Under the pieces are notes generated by a model, which worked only from the letters and a program-made list of their open reading frames with translations, did no database searches and was not told the origin of the DNA. Shown piece by piece: positions 11,201 through 24,700 of a stretch of DNA of 64,000 nucleotides (the first letter of the stretch is position 1; the number at the start of each line of letters is the position of its first letter). Source of the stretch: Oscarella lobularis (taxonomy: Eukaryota; Porifera; Homoscleromorpha; Homosclerophorida; Oscarellidae); assembly GCF_947507565.1 (NCBI RefSeq), contig NC_089177.1:372001-436000 (forward strand), in the 5' to 3' direction. Both the position numbers and the translations under genes were made by a program.

Positions 11201-13389
11201 GTTATGGTCGAGAAAGAGCAGGTACGTTAAAAGGAGAAGAGAAGGCGTATTTATTTCTCTCTTTAGCTCGTCGATTCCGTGTGCGTGCAGCTGACGGAGA
11301 AATGCAACGCCGAAAAAGACGTCGTAACGGCGGAGAGAATTTTGAAAAAAGTACGTAGGATTAAACGATCGTTTAATTAGTTATTTCTTGCGTTTAGCTC
11401 GCTGGGATGCCCGTTTCGTTGAACGTCTTCTTTTCGGTGCTTCATTCTTCGTGCAGCCTGCCGTCGTCCGCCCCAGAGGCGCTCGCCCTTTTCAGCATTT
11501 ACAGCCTCTTTAGGACGGCTCGACAGCGGCGAGTCAAACTAGGCGAACAAGTGCCGACACCGGGAATTGGAGTCGTGGAGAAGCTATTAAAAGTAATATA
11601 TTTAAATTTAAGAAATCGATTTATTATATTTTTTCCGTTCGTGTATGTATAGAAAGCAGGTAAGGCCGGATTTTGGGACTGGGCGGCGGCCGTCATCTGT
11701 GACACGTCGCCGGTCTTCTTTCCGTCTCGTCTCCTTCCCATTCTTATAACGTCGTTTTCTGAACAGCCGGCCAACTCGTGGTCAACCCTACTTCAAAACT
11801 TAACCGTCTTCGTCAAAACGTATCGAAGTGACGACGATGACGATAACAGAGATATTCGTCACTTCGAGCTCAACTCGGACGATCAATCGCTTCTCGCTCG
11901 CCTAGCCGGTTTTCTTCTCCTACGTTGCAAAGCGACGTCAAAGTGGGCGATCGCTTACGAAGTTCTTCACGTTCTTCACGTGCACGGCATCAACTATCTC
12001 GGATTATCGTCAATAACAAAGCAAAATGAAATGAAGAAGTCCGGCGGCGACGACGACGAATTAGATTCGTTTCTTTTCACGTATCTCGCCGTCGAAGTGT
12101 GCATCGAGAACAATCAGAACGCGGGAGCGATTCGGATCCTCGACGCCGCCGATTGGGCGAAACCGGAACTCGATATCGCCTCGACTCGACTTCACTCGCG
12201 CCTGAAGCGACGAAGCGACGTCTTGGAACGACTTTTTCATAGCGTCGTTCGATCGGACGTCGACGCGGCGACGAAGGTGATGCGACGTTTCGTCGTGACG
12301 AATTCGGACGGCGGCGTCGGCGTCAAAATGCCGTCCGTCTTCTACGACGAAATCATGTTGCAGTCGTTGAGTCGGAAGAACGTCGACGTTGCCGTCAAGC
12401 TGTTTCACGAGTCGCACGAGGCGGGGATTTTTATTAAGGAGTTCACCGCTTTGAGATTAGTTGAGGAGCTAGGAGTCGCTTGTCGGGTTCCTCTCGCGCG
12501 GCAAATATTCAATTTCTGCTCAGGGCTAGGTATGATTGCGAAGTTGGTCGGTTCATTTCTAGTGCGATTGCCCGTGTTCACCGCTCGATCGGAGATCTTG
12601 GTGCAATTGGTGCTCGAACAGAGACTGACCTTTCTTGGATATAAAGTCAGGAGGAACGAAATCAAAGCGGAACCGTTAGTGATACGGACCACAGGTAAAT
12701 AAATAAATAAATAAATATTGAGTTGTTTATTTACGTATATGTACTGAGTAGGTAAATTCGCGCCAGAAGCTTTGTCAAACATCGGCAACGCGCTTCTCAA
12801 TCAAATGAGACCGCCACTTCAATTCCAAACGTTTGACGACGACGAGGAGACAACGGAGGTCATCGTCGCTCAAAGTTTTGTCGAAGAATGGTTCCTTGGC
12901 AATAGCGACGCCATACGCAACTACGCGCTTAATAAGAAAACGCCGATTTGGCCAACGCCTTCCGAAGACTTGGACGGCAGCGGCGGCGAAAATGGAAACA
13001 GTTCGCCGCCGCCGTTCTTGTCGAAAAAGATCGAGTCGCCGCCGCTAACGCCGCCGGAGGGAACCCAGGAAGAGCTACTGTGCCAATTGAAGACGCAAAT
13101 AGGGCAGAAGGTCTGCCAATTCTTAACGGAATATTGGAAGCAGGGAAAGATTGAATCACAGGTAAGCGCATTGTTAGTTAGTTAGGCTAGTACGTAAAAT
13201 CGGATTTTTTTCTAGGACGTGTTTCGCCAGTTGGCGTCGTCTGCCACGAATAAGGTATATAGCAACGAGTATGCCATTTTTAGGCAATCCAATGTTCTGC
13301 CGGAATTTTCCGATGACCTTGATGAGGAAATCAAAAAAGTCGTGCAAAGCGTTTTCAAGAGGTATGCTAAGGCTACGATGTGTAATTAG
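8285..13389 (+). CDS. TOPAZ1-like protein with CCCH finger and long helical-repeat region
   Basis: Multi-exon gene. Recognised coding exons begin at 8285-8444, 8506-8677 and 8738-9133 (a very acidic stretch with Glu runs). An exon at about 9200-9616 contains a CCCH-type zinc finger (C-x7-C-x5-C-x3-H around 9527-9586). Many short exons with helical, TPR-like character follow from 9830 to 13370. The part at 11980-12660 (HVLHVHGINY, LAVEVCIENNQ, LRLVEELGVACRVPLARQIF) resembles my memory of the C-terminal region of TOPAZ1, a germ-cell protein, in order and spacing. The last exon reads into a stop at 13387-13389. An alternative in-frame ATG is at 8231. The gene identity is tentative. It could be another CCCH/TPR protein, and exon borders between 9620 and 11000 are not firm. 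The next gene ends 142 bp away on the other strand. Confidence 0.55.
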
Positions 13390-13484
13390 TTTGTTCTATT
13401 TTACGAGTCAATCCCTGTCTGTGTCCTGTTCTAAGACGCCGACAGAGAAGTTCTAATTAGTTAAATAGATGGACTTGGAGTGAC

Positions 13485-13490
13485 TTTATT
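13485..13490 (-). terminator. Polyadenylation signal of FHIP2
   Basis: TTTATT on the plus strand reads AATAAA on the minus strand, 42 nt downstream of the FHIP2 stop at 13532. It lies between the two convergent genes. Confidence 0.55.
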
Positions 13491-13531
13491 TCAAAAAGAT
13501 TTGACAGTGATCCTAATTAGGCCGTTAATAA

Positions 13532-16952
<3,421 letters not shown>

Positions 16953-17006
16953 CGCACTGCCGATCACAGCCCCCACGGCCCACGCGCGTTAGAACAGGAA
17001 GTAAAC
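16953..17006. promoter_or_regulatory. Bidirectional promoter between FHIP2 and PEBP
   Basis: 54 bp between the divergent start codons at 16952 (-) and 17007 (+). There is no TATA box. The spacing is seen directly; co-regulation is inference. Confidence 0.5.
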
Positions 17007-17722
17007 ATGGCCATGGATTGCGGGTATCTGCGCTTCTTCCTCTTTTTCGCCGGGTTGTGGACGGCGACGGCAATTCCGGAAGGGTGCAGCAATCCACCGC
17101 TAGCCGTCACCTACATGGGAAGTCTAAGCGTCAATTGCGGGAGCCCGATTATCCTCGAAATGACGTCCGAACAACCCGTCGTCCAATGGGCAACAGCCGA
17201 TAAAGTAGGACAAGAACCCAGGACCCAATTGGACATAAAATCTCCCTAGAACGCTTTCTATACATTGGTGATGGGCGATCCCGATGCGCCGAGCCACTCG
17301 AATCCAACTTTAGCCTGGTACCGTCATTGGCTCGTCGGAAATGTCATGGTAACAATGACGTAGAAAATCGTTTATGTGTGAACGAACGTCTATTGATACA
17401 GGGTAGCGATCTGATTGAGGGGAGCGTTTCTGGCGGTGATCAACTCACTAGTCTGTCTAAAATTCTATCTCTTTGCTTTGTACTGCATAATGAGTCAACT
17501 TTTGTGCGGTTAGGTTATGTTGGCCCGAGTCCTCCTTCTGGTTCTGGATATCATCGCTATTTCTTCTATCTGTTCAGACAAAGCGGGAAGATTGCTTTTA
17601 AGTCGGAACCATCGTCTCGCGCCCATTTTGATCCGGATAAATTTGCCAGCGAGTACAACTTGGGGGAGCCGATTGCAGCGAATTTTTTCATCGCCGAGAG
17701 ATCCGATTACAATTTGTACTAA
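17007..17722 (+). CDS. Secreted phosphatidylethanolamine-binding protein (PEBP family)
   Basis: Four exons, 17007-17204, 17250-17348, 17402-17450 and 17514-17722, join to 184 aa. Residues 3-23 form a signal peptide ([15 protein letters not shown]), so the product is exported, unlike cytosolic PEBP1/RKIP. The ligand-pocket signatures are both present: [20 protein letters not shown] with its conserved Asp, Pro and His, and the second block [17 protein letters not shown] with the conserved GPxPPxGxxxHRY pattern. Its length is near the family norm. PEBP proteins bind phospholipid headgroups or act as signalling inhibitors; the ligand here is unknown. A second ATG at 17013 is in frame and could also start the signal peptide. 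The gene is head-to-head with FHIP2. Confidence 0.88.
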
Positions 17723-17829
17723 AAAAATTTAAAACCTCTCGCGATGAGACCCCTGTAGTGAATAACACATAGGCAATAAGGCACAAAACGCTGCGCTTCC
17801 TCGTTCTCGCCTCTTTTTTTTTCTTCAGT

Positions 17830-18478
17830 CCTCGTCCGACAATGTGACGTTTTTACTTGTTGGAGATTAGGGTGGAAATAACTTTCCGCCGTACACGACG
17901 CCGGCCGAAGTGGAAACGGCGTCGTCGCGATGGGAAAGACGGCCGAACGTCTCTCGTCTTCATTTCAGATATCGCTAGGAGACAATTTCTATCGTCACGG
18001 GGTGAAGAACGTGAACGAACCGCGCTTTAGAGAGACGTATTCGAGGCAAGCTGGCACCATGCTGGCACGTACCTTCCGCGTATCTAGAACACGTGATGTT
18101 CACCTGTTTCTCTCGCCTCATAGAATATTTTCGATGCACCGTCGTTGCAATCCACGTTGGTATCTGCCGAATTACTATTACACCAAGGTTTACAATGGTC
18201 GTGGGGGATAAATATTTGCATAGGCCATAATTCTTCAAGCGTATAATATAGGCCATAGATCTACCCCATCGGAGAGCTAGGTCATACCGTACTCTGCAAT
18301 TGGTCTTCATTGACACTATCATCGCTTCTGTCGAACAAGTCGAGCTCCAATGGACGTGGATCGAGGAGACTATAGCCAAGTCAAATTCTACCTGGCTGCT
18401 GGTCATGGGTCACTATCCCATCTGGTCAGTAGTATGCGAGCACGGTCCAACGCAAATTCTTGGGTATTCGGGGAATTA
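17830..18478 (+). pseudogene. Inactivated purple (tartrate-resistant type) acid phosphatase
   Basis: Remnant of an ACP5-like metallophosphatase. It starts DNVTFLLVGD-stop-GGNNFPPYTT: the Trp of the universal GDWGG motif is replaced by TAG at 17868-17870. A one-base deletion between about 17910 and 17930 shifts the frame before LGDNFYRHGVKNVNEPRF, which keeps the metal-binding GDN motif. The region expected to read WYLAGNHDH reads WYLPNYYYTK (about 18160-18190), so the metal-binding N-H-D-H motif is damaged. Further on, TWLLVMGHYPIWSVVCEHGPT is still recognisable in another frame. The final part with the GHDH motif is missing, and the next gene remnant starts instead. These lesions are independent of each other, so the gene is dead rather than mis-sequenced at one point. 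Confidence 0.85.
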
Positions 18479-18566
18479 ATTTATTCATTGTTTGGGGGAG
18501 TCGCTTACAGTCATGCGTAATTGTGTGAAGAACCGGATAGTTGCTCATTTGCCCAGTTGTCGACAC

Positions 18567-20097
18567 ATGCATAGGTTCTGTTTGTATTTGTTCCGCTCCT
18601 TTCTTTTGGCTCTTTGCGCCGTCTCCACCGGTCACGCCGTCAAAACGAACGCCAAAGTCCTTATACTCGGCGGCGGCCTATCCGGACTTCAGGCGGCGTA
18701 CAGTTTGAAACAAAGAGGCATTGATGACATTCTTCTCCTCGAAGCCGACACCAAACTGGGTGGCCGGTTCGTTGCCGGCATTTTGCCCAACGTTCCCACG
18801 GACTCACCTTTCTGGGAGGCAGACACCGTTCATCCAGAGCGCAATACGTTGGTTCGAATGGCAAACCTTTGCAACATACCATTCTCCGACAACTGCCGAC
18901 TGAGTAACGCTGTTTACATTGACGACAAAGGAAACGATGTATCGCTGAAGCGGCGCAAAGACGAGCGGTTCTACGGAGTGCTACTAATCAACTGAAAGAC
19001 GACTGGATCAACGGTGTTTTTGACGGTACGTATACGTAGGCGCTTAGTTAATTAACAATAACCGCGTAGACGGAATTTTGTTGATGCGTTTCAGATGACG
19101 ACGTTCTCAGCATCGACGCCGGGCTGAATTTGCGCGGTTGGCACGATACGACGCCGGTGGATAAGGCCATCGAAGAGTGGCACTTCGACACTTACCTTCC
19201 GCACGAACAATCGCTCACCTACTACCTCAGCCTCAACGCCGGTCCGAACGCCTACTCGGCGAATACCAAATATTTCCATCCGGACGTCAACGTGCCATTC
19301 ACGACCCAAATGCTCATCAACTGCATGCAGGATCTCGTGTTCGAGACCGCCGACGAACGTTTGCAGCTCAACGTGCTGGTGAAACAACATCGCTTATGAC
19401 AGCAACGGAGTCACGGTGACGACCGACAAGGGCATTGTTTACCAAGGCGAATACGCTATCGTCACGTTCGGCATCGGCGTTTTGCAGAAGGCATCACCTT
19501 CAGTCCGCAGCTTCCCTTCAAAAAGCAGCTCGCAAGAAACGAATTCGTCTTTCATCCGCTGACGTACGTCTTCGCTCGTTTCAATTCGACGATTCAATTC
19601 GACGGCCAACCGTACCTCTACTACATCTTCGCGCGACCCAAACGTCTCGAATGGCTCTTCTGCCGACATCTGCCTCACGCCAACTTGACCGGTTCCCAAT
19701 TTAAGACATCTGCCGTTTCTGGATCGTTGGCGAGGAGGCGCTTCGCGTTGAAAGTCAGCCGCTCGAGGATACGTTTCGAGAAGTCGCCGACGTGAGGAAG
19801 CTCGCCGCTGGCGTCGAACCGGACTCGGTCAGCGTCAGTTCCATTAACCAAAATCCGCTCTTTTACGGCGGCCTTCGTCTTTCGCCACCGGGTTTCAGTT
19901 TTGCTAAATTGGACACCATTCGAGAGCCACTTATGAATAGGGTCTTCTTTGCTGGAGACGGCTACCAGTTTCCGATGTATTGAAGAGCGGCGGCAATCAG
20001 TGGCAACGAAACTGCCAATGTATTGGCCGACTGCATTTCGGGTGGATCGTGCGCCTACGAAAAATTTGGCAAGGAAGAGACCGTTTGCGGGAAATAG
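18567..20097 (+). pseudogene. Inactivated secreted FAD amine oxidase (polyamine oxidase-like)
   Basis: Flavin amine oxidase remnant. It begins with a signal-peptide-like segment (MHRFCLYLFRSFLLALCAVS) and a Rossmann FAD motif AKVLILGGGLSGLQAAYSL followed by LLEADTKLGGRF. The body can only be followed by changing frame: near 18975, near 19385 (before IAYDSNGVTVTT), near 19485 (before GITFSPQLPF) and near 19700 (before FWIVGEEALRVES). A TGA stop at 19981-19983 interrupts FFAGDGYQFPMY just before the C-terminal RAAAISGNETANVLADC, where the family binds FAD. The last stop is at 20095-20097. One probable intron lies around 19026-19095. Flanking genes have clean frames, so general sequencing error is unlikely. 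It directly follows the dead phosphatase. Confidence 0.82.
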
Positions 20098-20167
20098 TCT
20101 CGTGAACACGCTGTTTGCAGCAGGAGCTGCTATCAGGCAGTATCAGCAAAGGTAACTAAAACTGAGT

Positions 20168-20235
20168 TGTTGTTGTTGTTGTTGTTGTCATTGTTGCGCT
20201 GTTGTTGTTGTTGTCATTGTTGCGCTGTTGTTGTG
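20168..20235. repeat. (TTG)n microsatellite
   Basis: Two runs of GTT/TTG triplets interrupted by TCATTGTTGCGC, between the amine oxidase remnant and the MFS gene. A nine-G run follows near 20282. Confidence 0.85.
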
Positions 20236-20342
20236 TTGTCTTTGTGATTGATGCGCAACACGTGTACACGTGCAGTGTGCCGGGGGGGGGCACGGGAATG
20301 AATGCCTGCCGCCTTAGCGCACGATAGACTTCAGCTGACTGA

Positions 20343-21659
20343 ATGGAAGAAGAAGAAGGCCGTCTCCTCCCAGCGGACGAAAATGGCGACGCAAAACGAC
20401 CATCGGGTCTCCTATTCGCCGCTCTAACGACTGCGACGTTCATGGGTCTATCGAGCGGCTACTACTACGCAATCAGCTATCTCATATCGCCCGTGCAAGA
20501 CGCCTGTCGCGGCGCGTGGTCCGATTCGGCGACGACGTACGGTTTCGTCGGTTCCAACCTCGTTATCATGGCGTCTAGCGTCGCTCTTCCGAGCGTAATG
20601 TCACGAACGCGTAATCGAACCCTCCTTCTCGCTGTCGTTCTACTATCGGCCCTATCCTGCGCTCTATCGGGCCTCGCCGTTCATTTTTGCCAGCGCATTC
20701 GCCCACCTATTCTTACGGAAATCGTTTACGTCGTCGCCTTGGCAACGTACGGTGTGCCGTCGTTGCTCGCCTGGAGCGTGCCGGCGCAGATTCTGCTCAA
20801 CATCGTGCCTCATCGGCCCGGATTAGCCGGCAGCGTCGGCTCCGCCGCCGTCTGCGTTGGCGGCGAGGGATTCAATCAGATGATTCTAGCTCTTGTGAAA
20901 GTTCGAGCTATCAGCGCTGAAGCAATTTTTTTCGCCGCGGGAACGGTCGCCGTTCTGCTTAGTGGACCCTTTGTGTTTTGCGTTCCTGATAAGATTGTTG
21001 AAGAAGACAGTAACACAGCTATTCAAAAGACCTCTAGTTCTAATTCATTTATTTCGCTTCTATGCCATACGTCAATTGGTTTTATGGCCGTCTATCTTTT
21101 TTGTGTGCTGGCGCCCATTATGGGCGTGATGGCCCATCTTGCAGTCATATTCGCCACAACGTGGACTGTTGGTACAACGCCTATTGCCATATTGACCGGT
21201 TTTGCCTTTGCAGCGCACTTTGCTGGACGAATCGTGTTCATGTTGACATCGGACTACATTGGCTTGAAACGGGTTTGCTTTATCTCGACTGTAATGCAGT
21301 GCATGTCACTTGGAATTCTCGCCTGGTTGTCATATCGTTCTTACTCGTCCACGTGGCCTGAGTACGTGTCAGCGACACTCCTATGCCTATATCTGTTCAT
21401 TTGCACTGCATGCAAAGGCAATATCATTGGTCTTGCCTATCTCGTGTGCGGCAAAGAACGGGTGAAAAAGGGAATCTTCTTCATGGGCTTTGTTTGCGGT
21501 TTGGCTAACACGGTTGGGCCTATATTCATCAATGAGCTACACAAGGCGTTCGGAAGTTACTTTCAATTCTACGTCGCTTCTTCTTGCATTTGTTTTGTCT
21601 CTCTCGTATGTCTAGCCTTTCTAAAGCCTCTACGTCCAGATGTCGTAAAATCAAAATAA
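20343..21659 (+). CDS. Major facilitator superfamily transporter, single exon
   Basis: 438 aa with about 12 hydrophobic segments spread over the length and a soluble loop near residues 215-235, the usual 6+6 MFS layout. The start has a short acidic tail (MEEEEGRLLPADENG) before the first membrane segment. A charged loop SRTRNRTLLL follows TM2. The last third (GFVCGLANTVGPIFINEL) resembles the oxalate/formate-antiporter and monocarboxylate-transporter branches, but I cannot assign a substrate. There are no introns and the frame is intact, in contrast to the dead genes just upstream. The stop lies 84 bp before the start of the next gene on the same strand. Confidence 0.7.
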   Translation: MEEEEGRLLPADENGDAKRPSGLLFAALTTATFMGLSSGYYYAISYLISPVQDACRGAWSDSATTYGFVGSNLVIMASSVALPSVMSRTRNRTLLLAVVLLSALSCALSGLAVHFCQRIRPPILTEIVYVVALATYGVPSLLAWSVPAQILLNIVPHRPGLAGSVGSAAVCVGGEGFNQMILALVKVRAISAEAIFFAAGTVAVLLSGPFVFCVPDKIVEEDSNTAIQKTSSSNSFISLLCHTSIGFMAVYLFCVLAPIMGVMAHLAVIFATTWTVGTTPIAILTGFAFAAHFAGRIVFMLTSDYIGLKRVCFISTVMQCMSLGILAWLSYRSYSSTWPEYVSATLLCLYLFICTACKGNIIGLAYLVCGKERVKKGIFFMGFVCGLANTVGPIFINELHKAFGSYFQFYVASSCICFVSLVCLAFLKPLRPDVVKSK

Positions 21660-21743
21660 ATCAAATAAATTATTGATTGTGACAAATCGTAAAATGGTTA
21701 TCCGGGAGTTGTTGACCACGAGAACGCGAATCTCCAGCGTAGT

Positions 21744-24700
21744 ATGGAGTTTTTCGGCTCTTTCGCGATCGGATTCGTTTCCGCTGCGAGTTTTGAAGTG
21801 TTTCGACGCGCGATGGGGTTTAAAAAGGGCTCTATCGACTCCACTGATCAGCGTAGGTGCTCGCATAAAGTCCAATCGTGCTCTAGTGACTCGAATCTAG
21901 CGTTAGGCCTTCCGAGTGAAGAAATTCTAGCCTTAGCTACCTGTTCGAATCATACGCTACGCAGAAGGTGATAGCAAACAGCGTTAGAATGCATGAACGT
22001 AAAAGTGCTACTTTAGTGCCGTAAAAATGTTGCTGGAGAAAGGAACAGAAGGTAAGTCGTGAAGTATTAGCGAGAGGGGTTCACTAACACTCCAAAATCA
22101 AATGGTCTACTTTTTTTTTGAAGATACTGTCCTGGAAACGATTTTGAGAAATTGCGCGAGTTCTGACGAGGAAGTGAAAGCGACAGCCATGCGCGTGCTC
22201 AGCCTTCTTATAAGAAAAGGTGATCTCAATCTCGATCATCGCGCGTTCTCACCGCGGTTCTCAGGCGAACGAAAAATCAAGCTAATTCAACGCAATTCCG
22301 TGTCGACACTTTGCAATTTTCTCTGCACGAACTCCGACGAATTCCAATGGAACGACGTCGTCGCTTGTCGCGAGGCGAAGAGATCCGCCTCGTCGGCATT
22401 AATCTCGCTGCTCATCACCAACGGAGGCACATATAGAGCAACCTATTCATAACTTTCTCTCTTAGATTCACACTTTAGATGCCGTGGCTTTGACTTGCGT
22501 CAATCATCCCGGAATGCTTCGGTTTCTACAAACCACGCTAGCATCGTCCCTCGATAGGGAACTGATGAAATGGCTTATCCTTATCGCAGATAGTCTATGT
22601 AGCTCAGGTACGCACAAGTAGAATCAAAGAATTTTTTTCCTGATTTCTACGTAGTCGTCTTGGGCAATCTTGTTTCGACTCGACTACCGTTCGCTTTAGC
22701 CACGGCGTCAGTCTTTGCTCTAGTGAGCAAGAGAAACGATTCTAAAAGTTTAGTTTCATTTTGAGTTTTCACTACAGGGAGATCCCAGTCTCGTTCGTTT
22801 TTGCTATCGATCTTTGACAGAGCTCATAAGCTATAGCGAAGAGAGTACAGGCTATTACGACTAGTCGTTCTATAATCTCATACATATCCTTTGATAAAGA
22901 TGAACAATTCGTTGGACGGCAAATCGTAGAAGTAAAGGACTTCATTCCGGCTTGCATCGGTTCACTCAAATCGGGTACAAAAATAGTCAAAAGTCTCTGG
23001 GGTGCTCTCATCACGATCACATTCTAGACGAAGTGGCTTCTTTATCGGTCACGATTCTAGGCTTACTTTCCGAACGAGGTGATACGGATTAACTCATTGG
23101 AATATTGGACTATTCATTTTTTTTCAGACTTGGGTATCAGTGACATAGCCGCTGTTCCGACCGTTGTGAGATCGCTTCAATGTCTTCTCGTCTCGCCGTC
23201 GAACGGCTCCAACGTCGTCTTGAAACGCGACGTCTATCAGACGCTTTTCGTTATGGCATACAAATCGCGTTAGTCTGATAGCAGAATTCTCTTTCCAAGT
23301 GATTCTGTTTTTTTTCTTGCAGCGGAATTTAGTCGGCGAGTTCTCGCGTGCCGGCCACTGCTTCGTCACGTCGTTTCGTCTATTCAGTCCGAAGACGAGG
23401 CGCTGTGTCAATGGTCTTTTTCTCTGGTTCATCATTTAGCGTCAAAAGGTTTTTTTCCCCCCATAAATCATATGTAGAAGATTCTCATTTCTTTTGCTTA
23501 GGTGAAGATGCTGTTGCCGTTCTATTGTCTGTCGACGACATTATAACGTCAGTTTCTACGCTTGCATCGTCAAATGATAGCGCCGTTGCTGGCGTTGCCG
23601 CCGAAACGATAGGATGTCTTTGCTCCAACGGTAGGAACTTAAAAATTTGTAATTTAGAAAACTTGATTTGTATTAGAAAAAGTCCTTGATTCGGATTATC
23701 AAGTTATTAAGGCTCTTCTGCGATTTGTTTCCTTGGATAACGAAGAACTTCAGTCCTGGGCAATATCTCAACTTCACTGTCTTTTATCCATGGGAGGAGG
23801 TAGTCTAGCTCTTTCCTTCTTCACTGTCATTTCCTAGTGTGGATTTTTGACTAGATAAAACCGTCAAAGAGACAGTGAGGGCCGGGGTTCTTCGCTATCT
23901 GCTTGATTCCACCTTCAAGGATATGGAAAAAGAGCAGGTTGGAAAAGCCGCTGCGAAAGTTCTCGTGACAATGGGATTTACCGGTGAGCGAAATTGTCTT
24001 CTAGATCGTAATTTCGCCTAGGGTTCCTTTTGAAAAGATGAATCGTTTTCTTTTTGTCTGCACTCTGCTGATGGTCGCGCAAACGTGACGATCGACGGCA
24101 AGGAAGAATGCATTGACGGAAACGGGGTGAGCCTCTTTATTATCTTACTCAAAAAAAGGCATTCGTATGTGCCTTTGACTTTCTATTCAATTCGTGATGC
24201 ACGTGCACTGTGTTTTGCAGTTAAACGTCGTCGTACTCGATTCCACGAGCTTTTGCGTTGTGAAACGAAGAAACTTCAGCACGGGCACGCAAACGTCGGA
24301 GTCTGACGACTTTACTGTTTTTTTGCGCTCTCTACCGAATGGCACTGTCATTCTAATCGTCTCGAAGGGAGATTCTGTCTCGTTCTTGACAGGCAAGAGA
24401 GACCACGAACCTCAAAACGCGAGAAAATGCTTTTTTTCGGCAGATGACGCGCTTCGTGAGCTACAACAGCTTACCTTTAACAAATTCGACACTCTCGGCA
24501 ACAAATGCTCCTTTGTAGCACTAATAATAAAGGGTCGTCACTGTCAAATGAAAGTAGGTGAAATGGAGCCCGTGTCCCTAAATTATAAGCTAGAAATCGG
24601 TGAGAAAGAACGTAGAGAAGTTTTCTATTATATCAGTTGAACTTTTCCGAGGATAGGGTCCTTGGTTAATGAAATGGTTCAATGCCAGATCGTTGATCAG

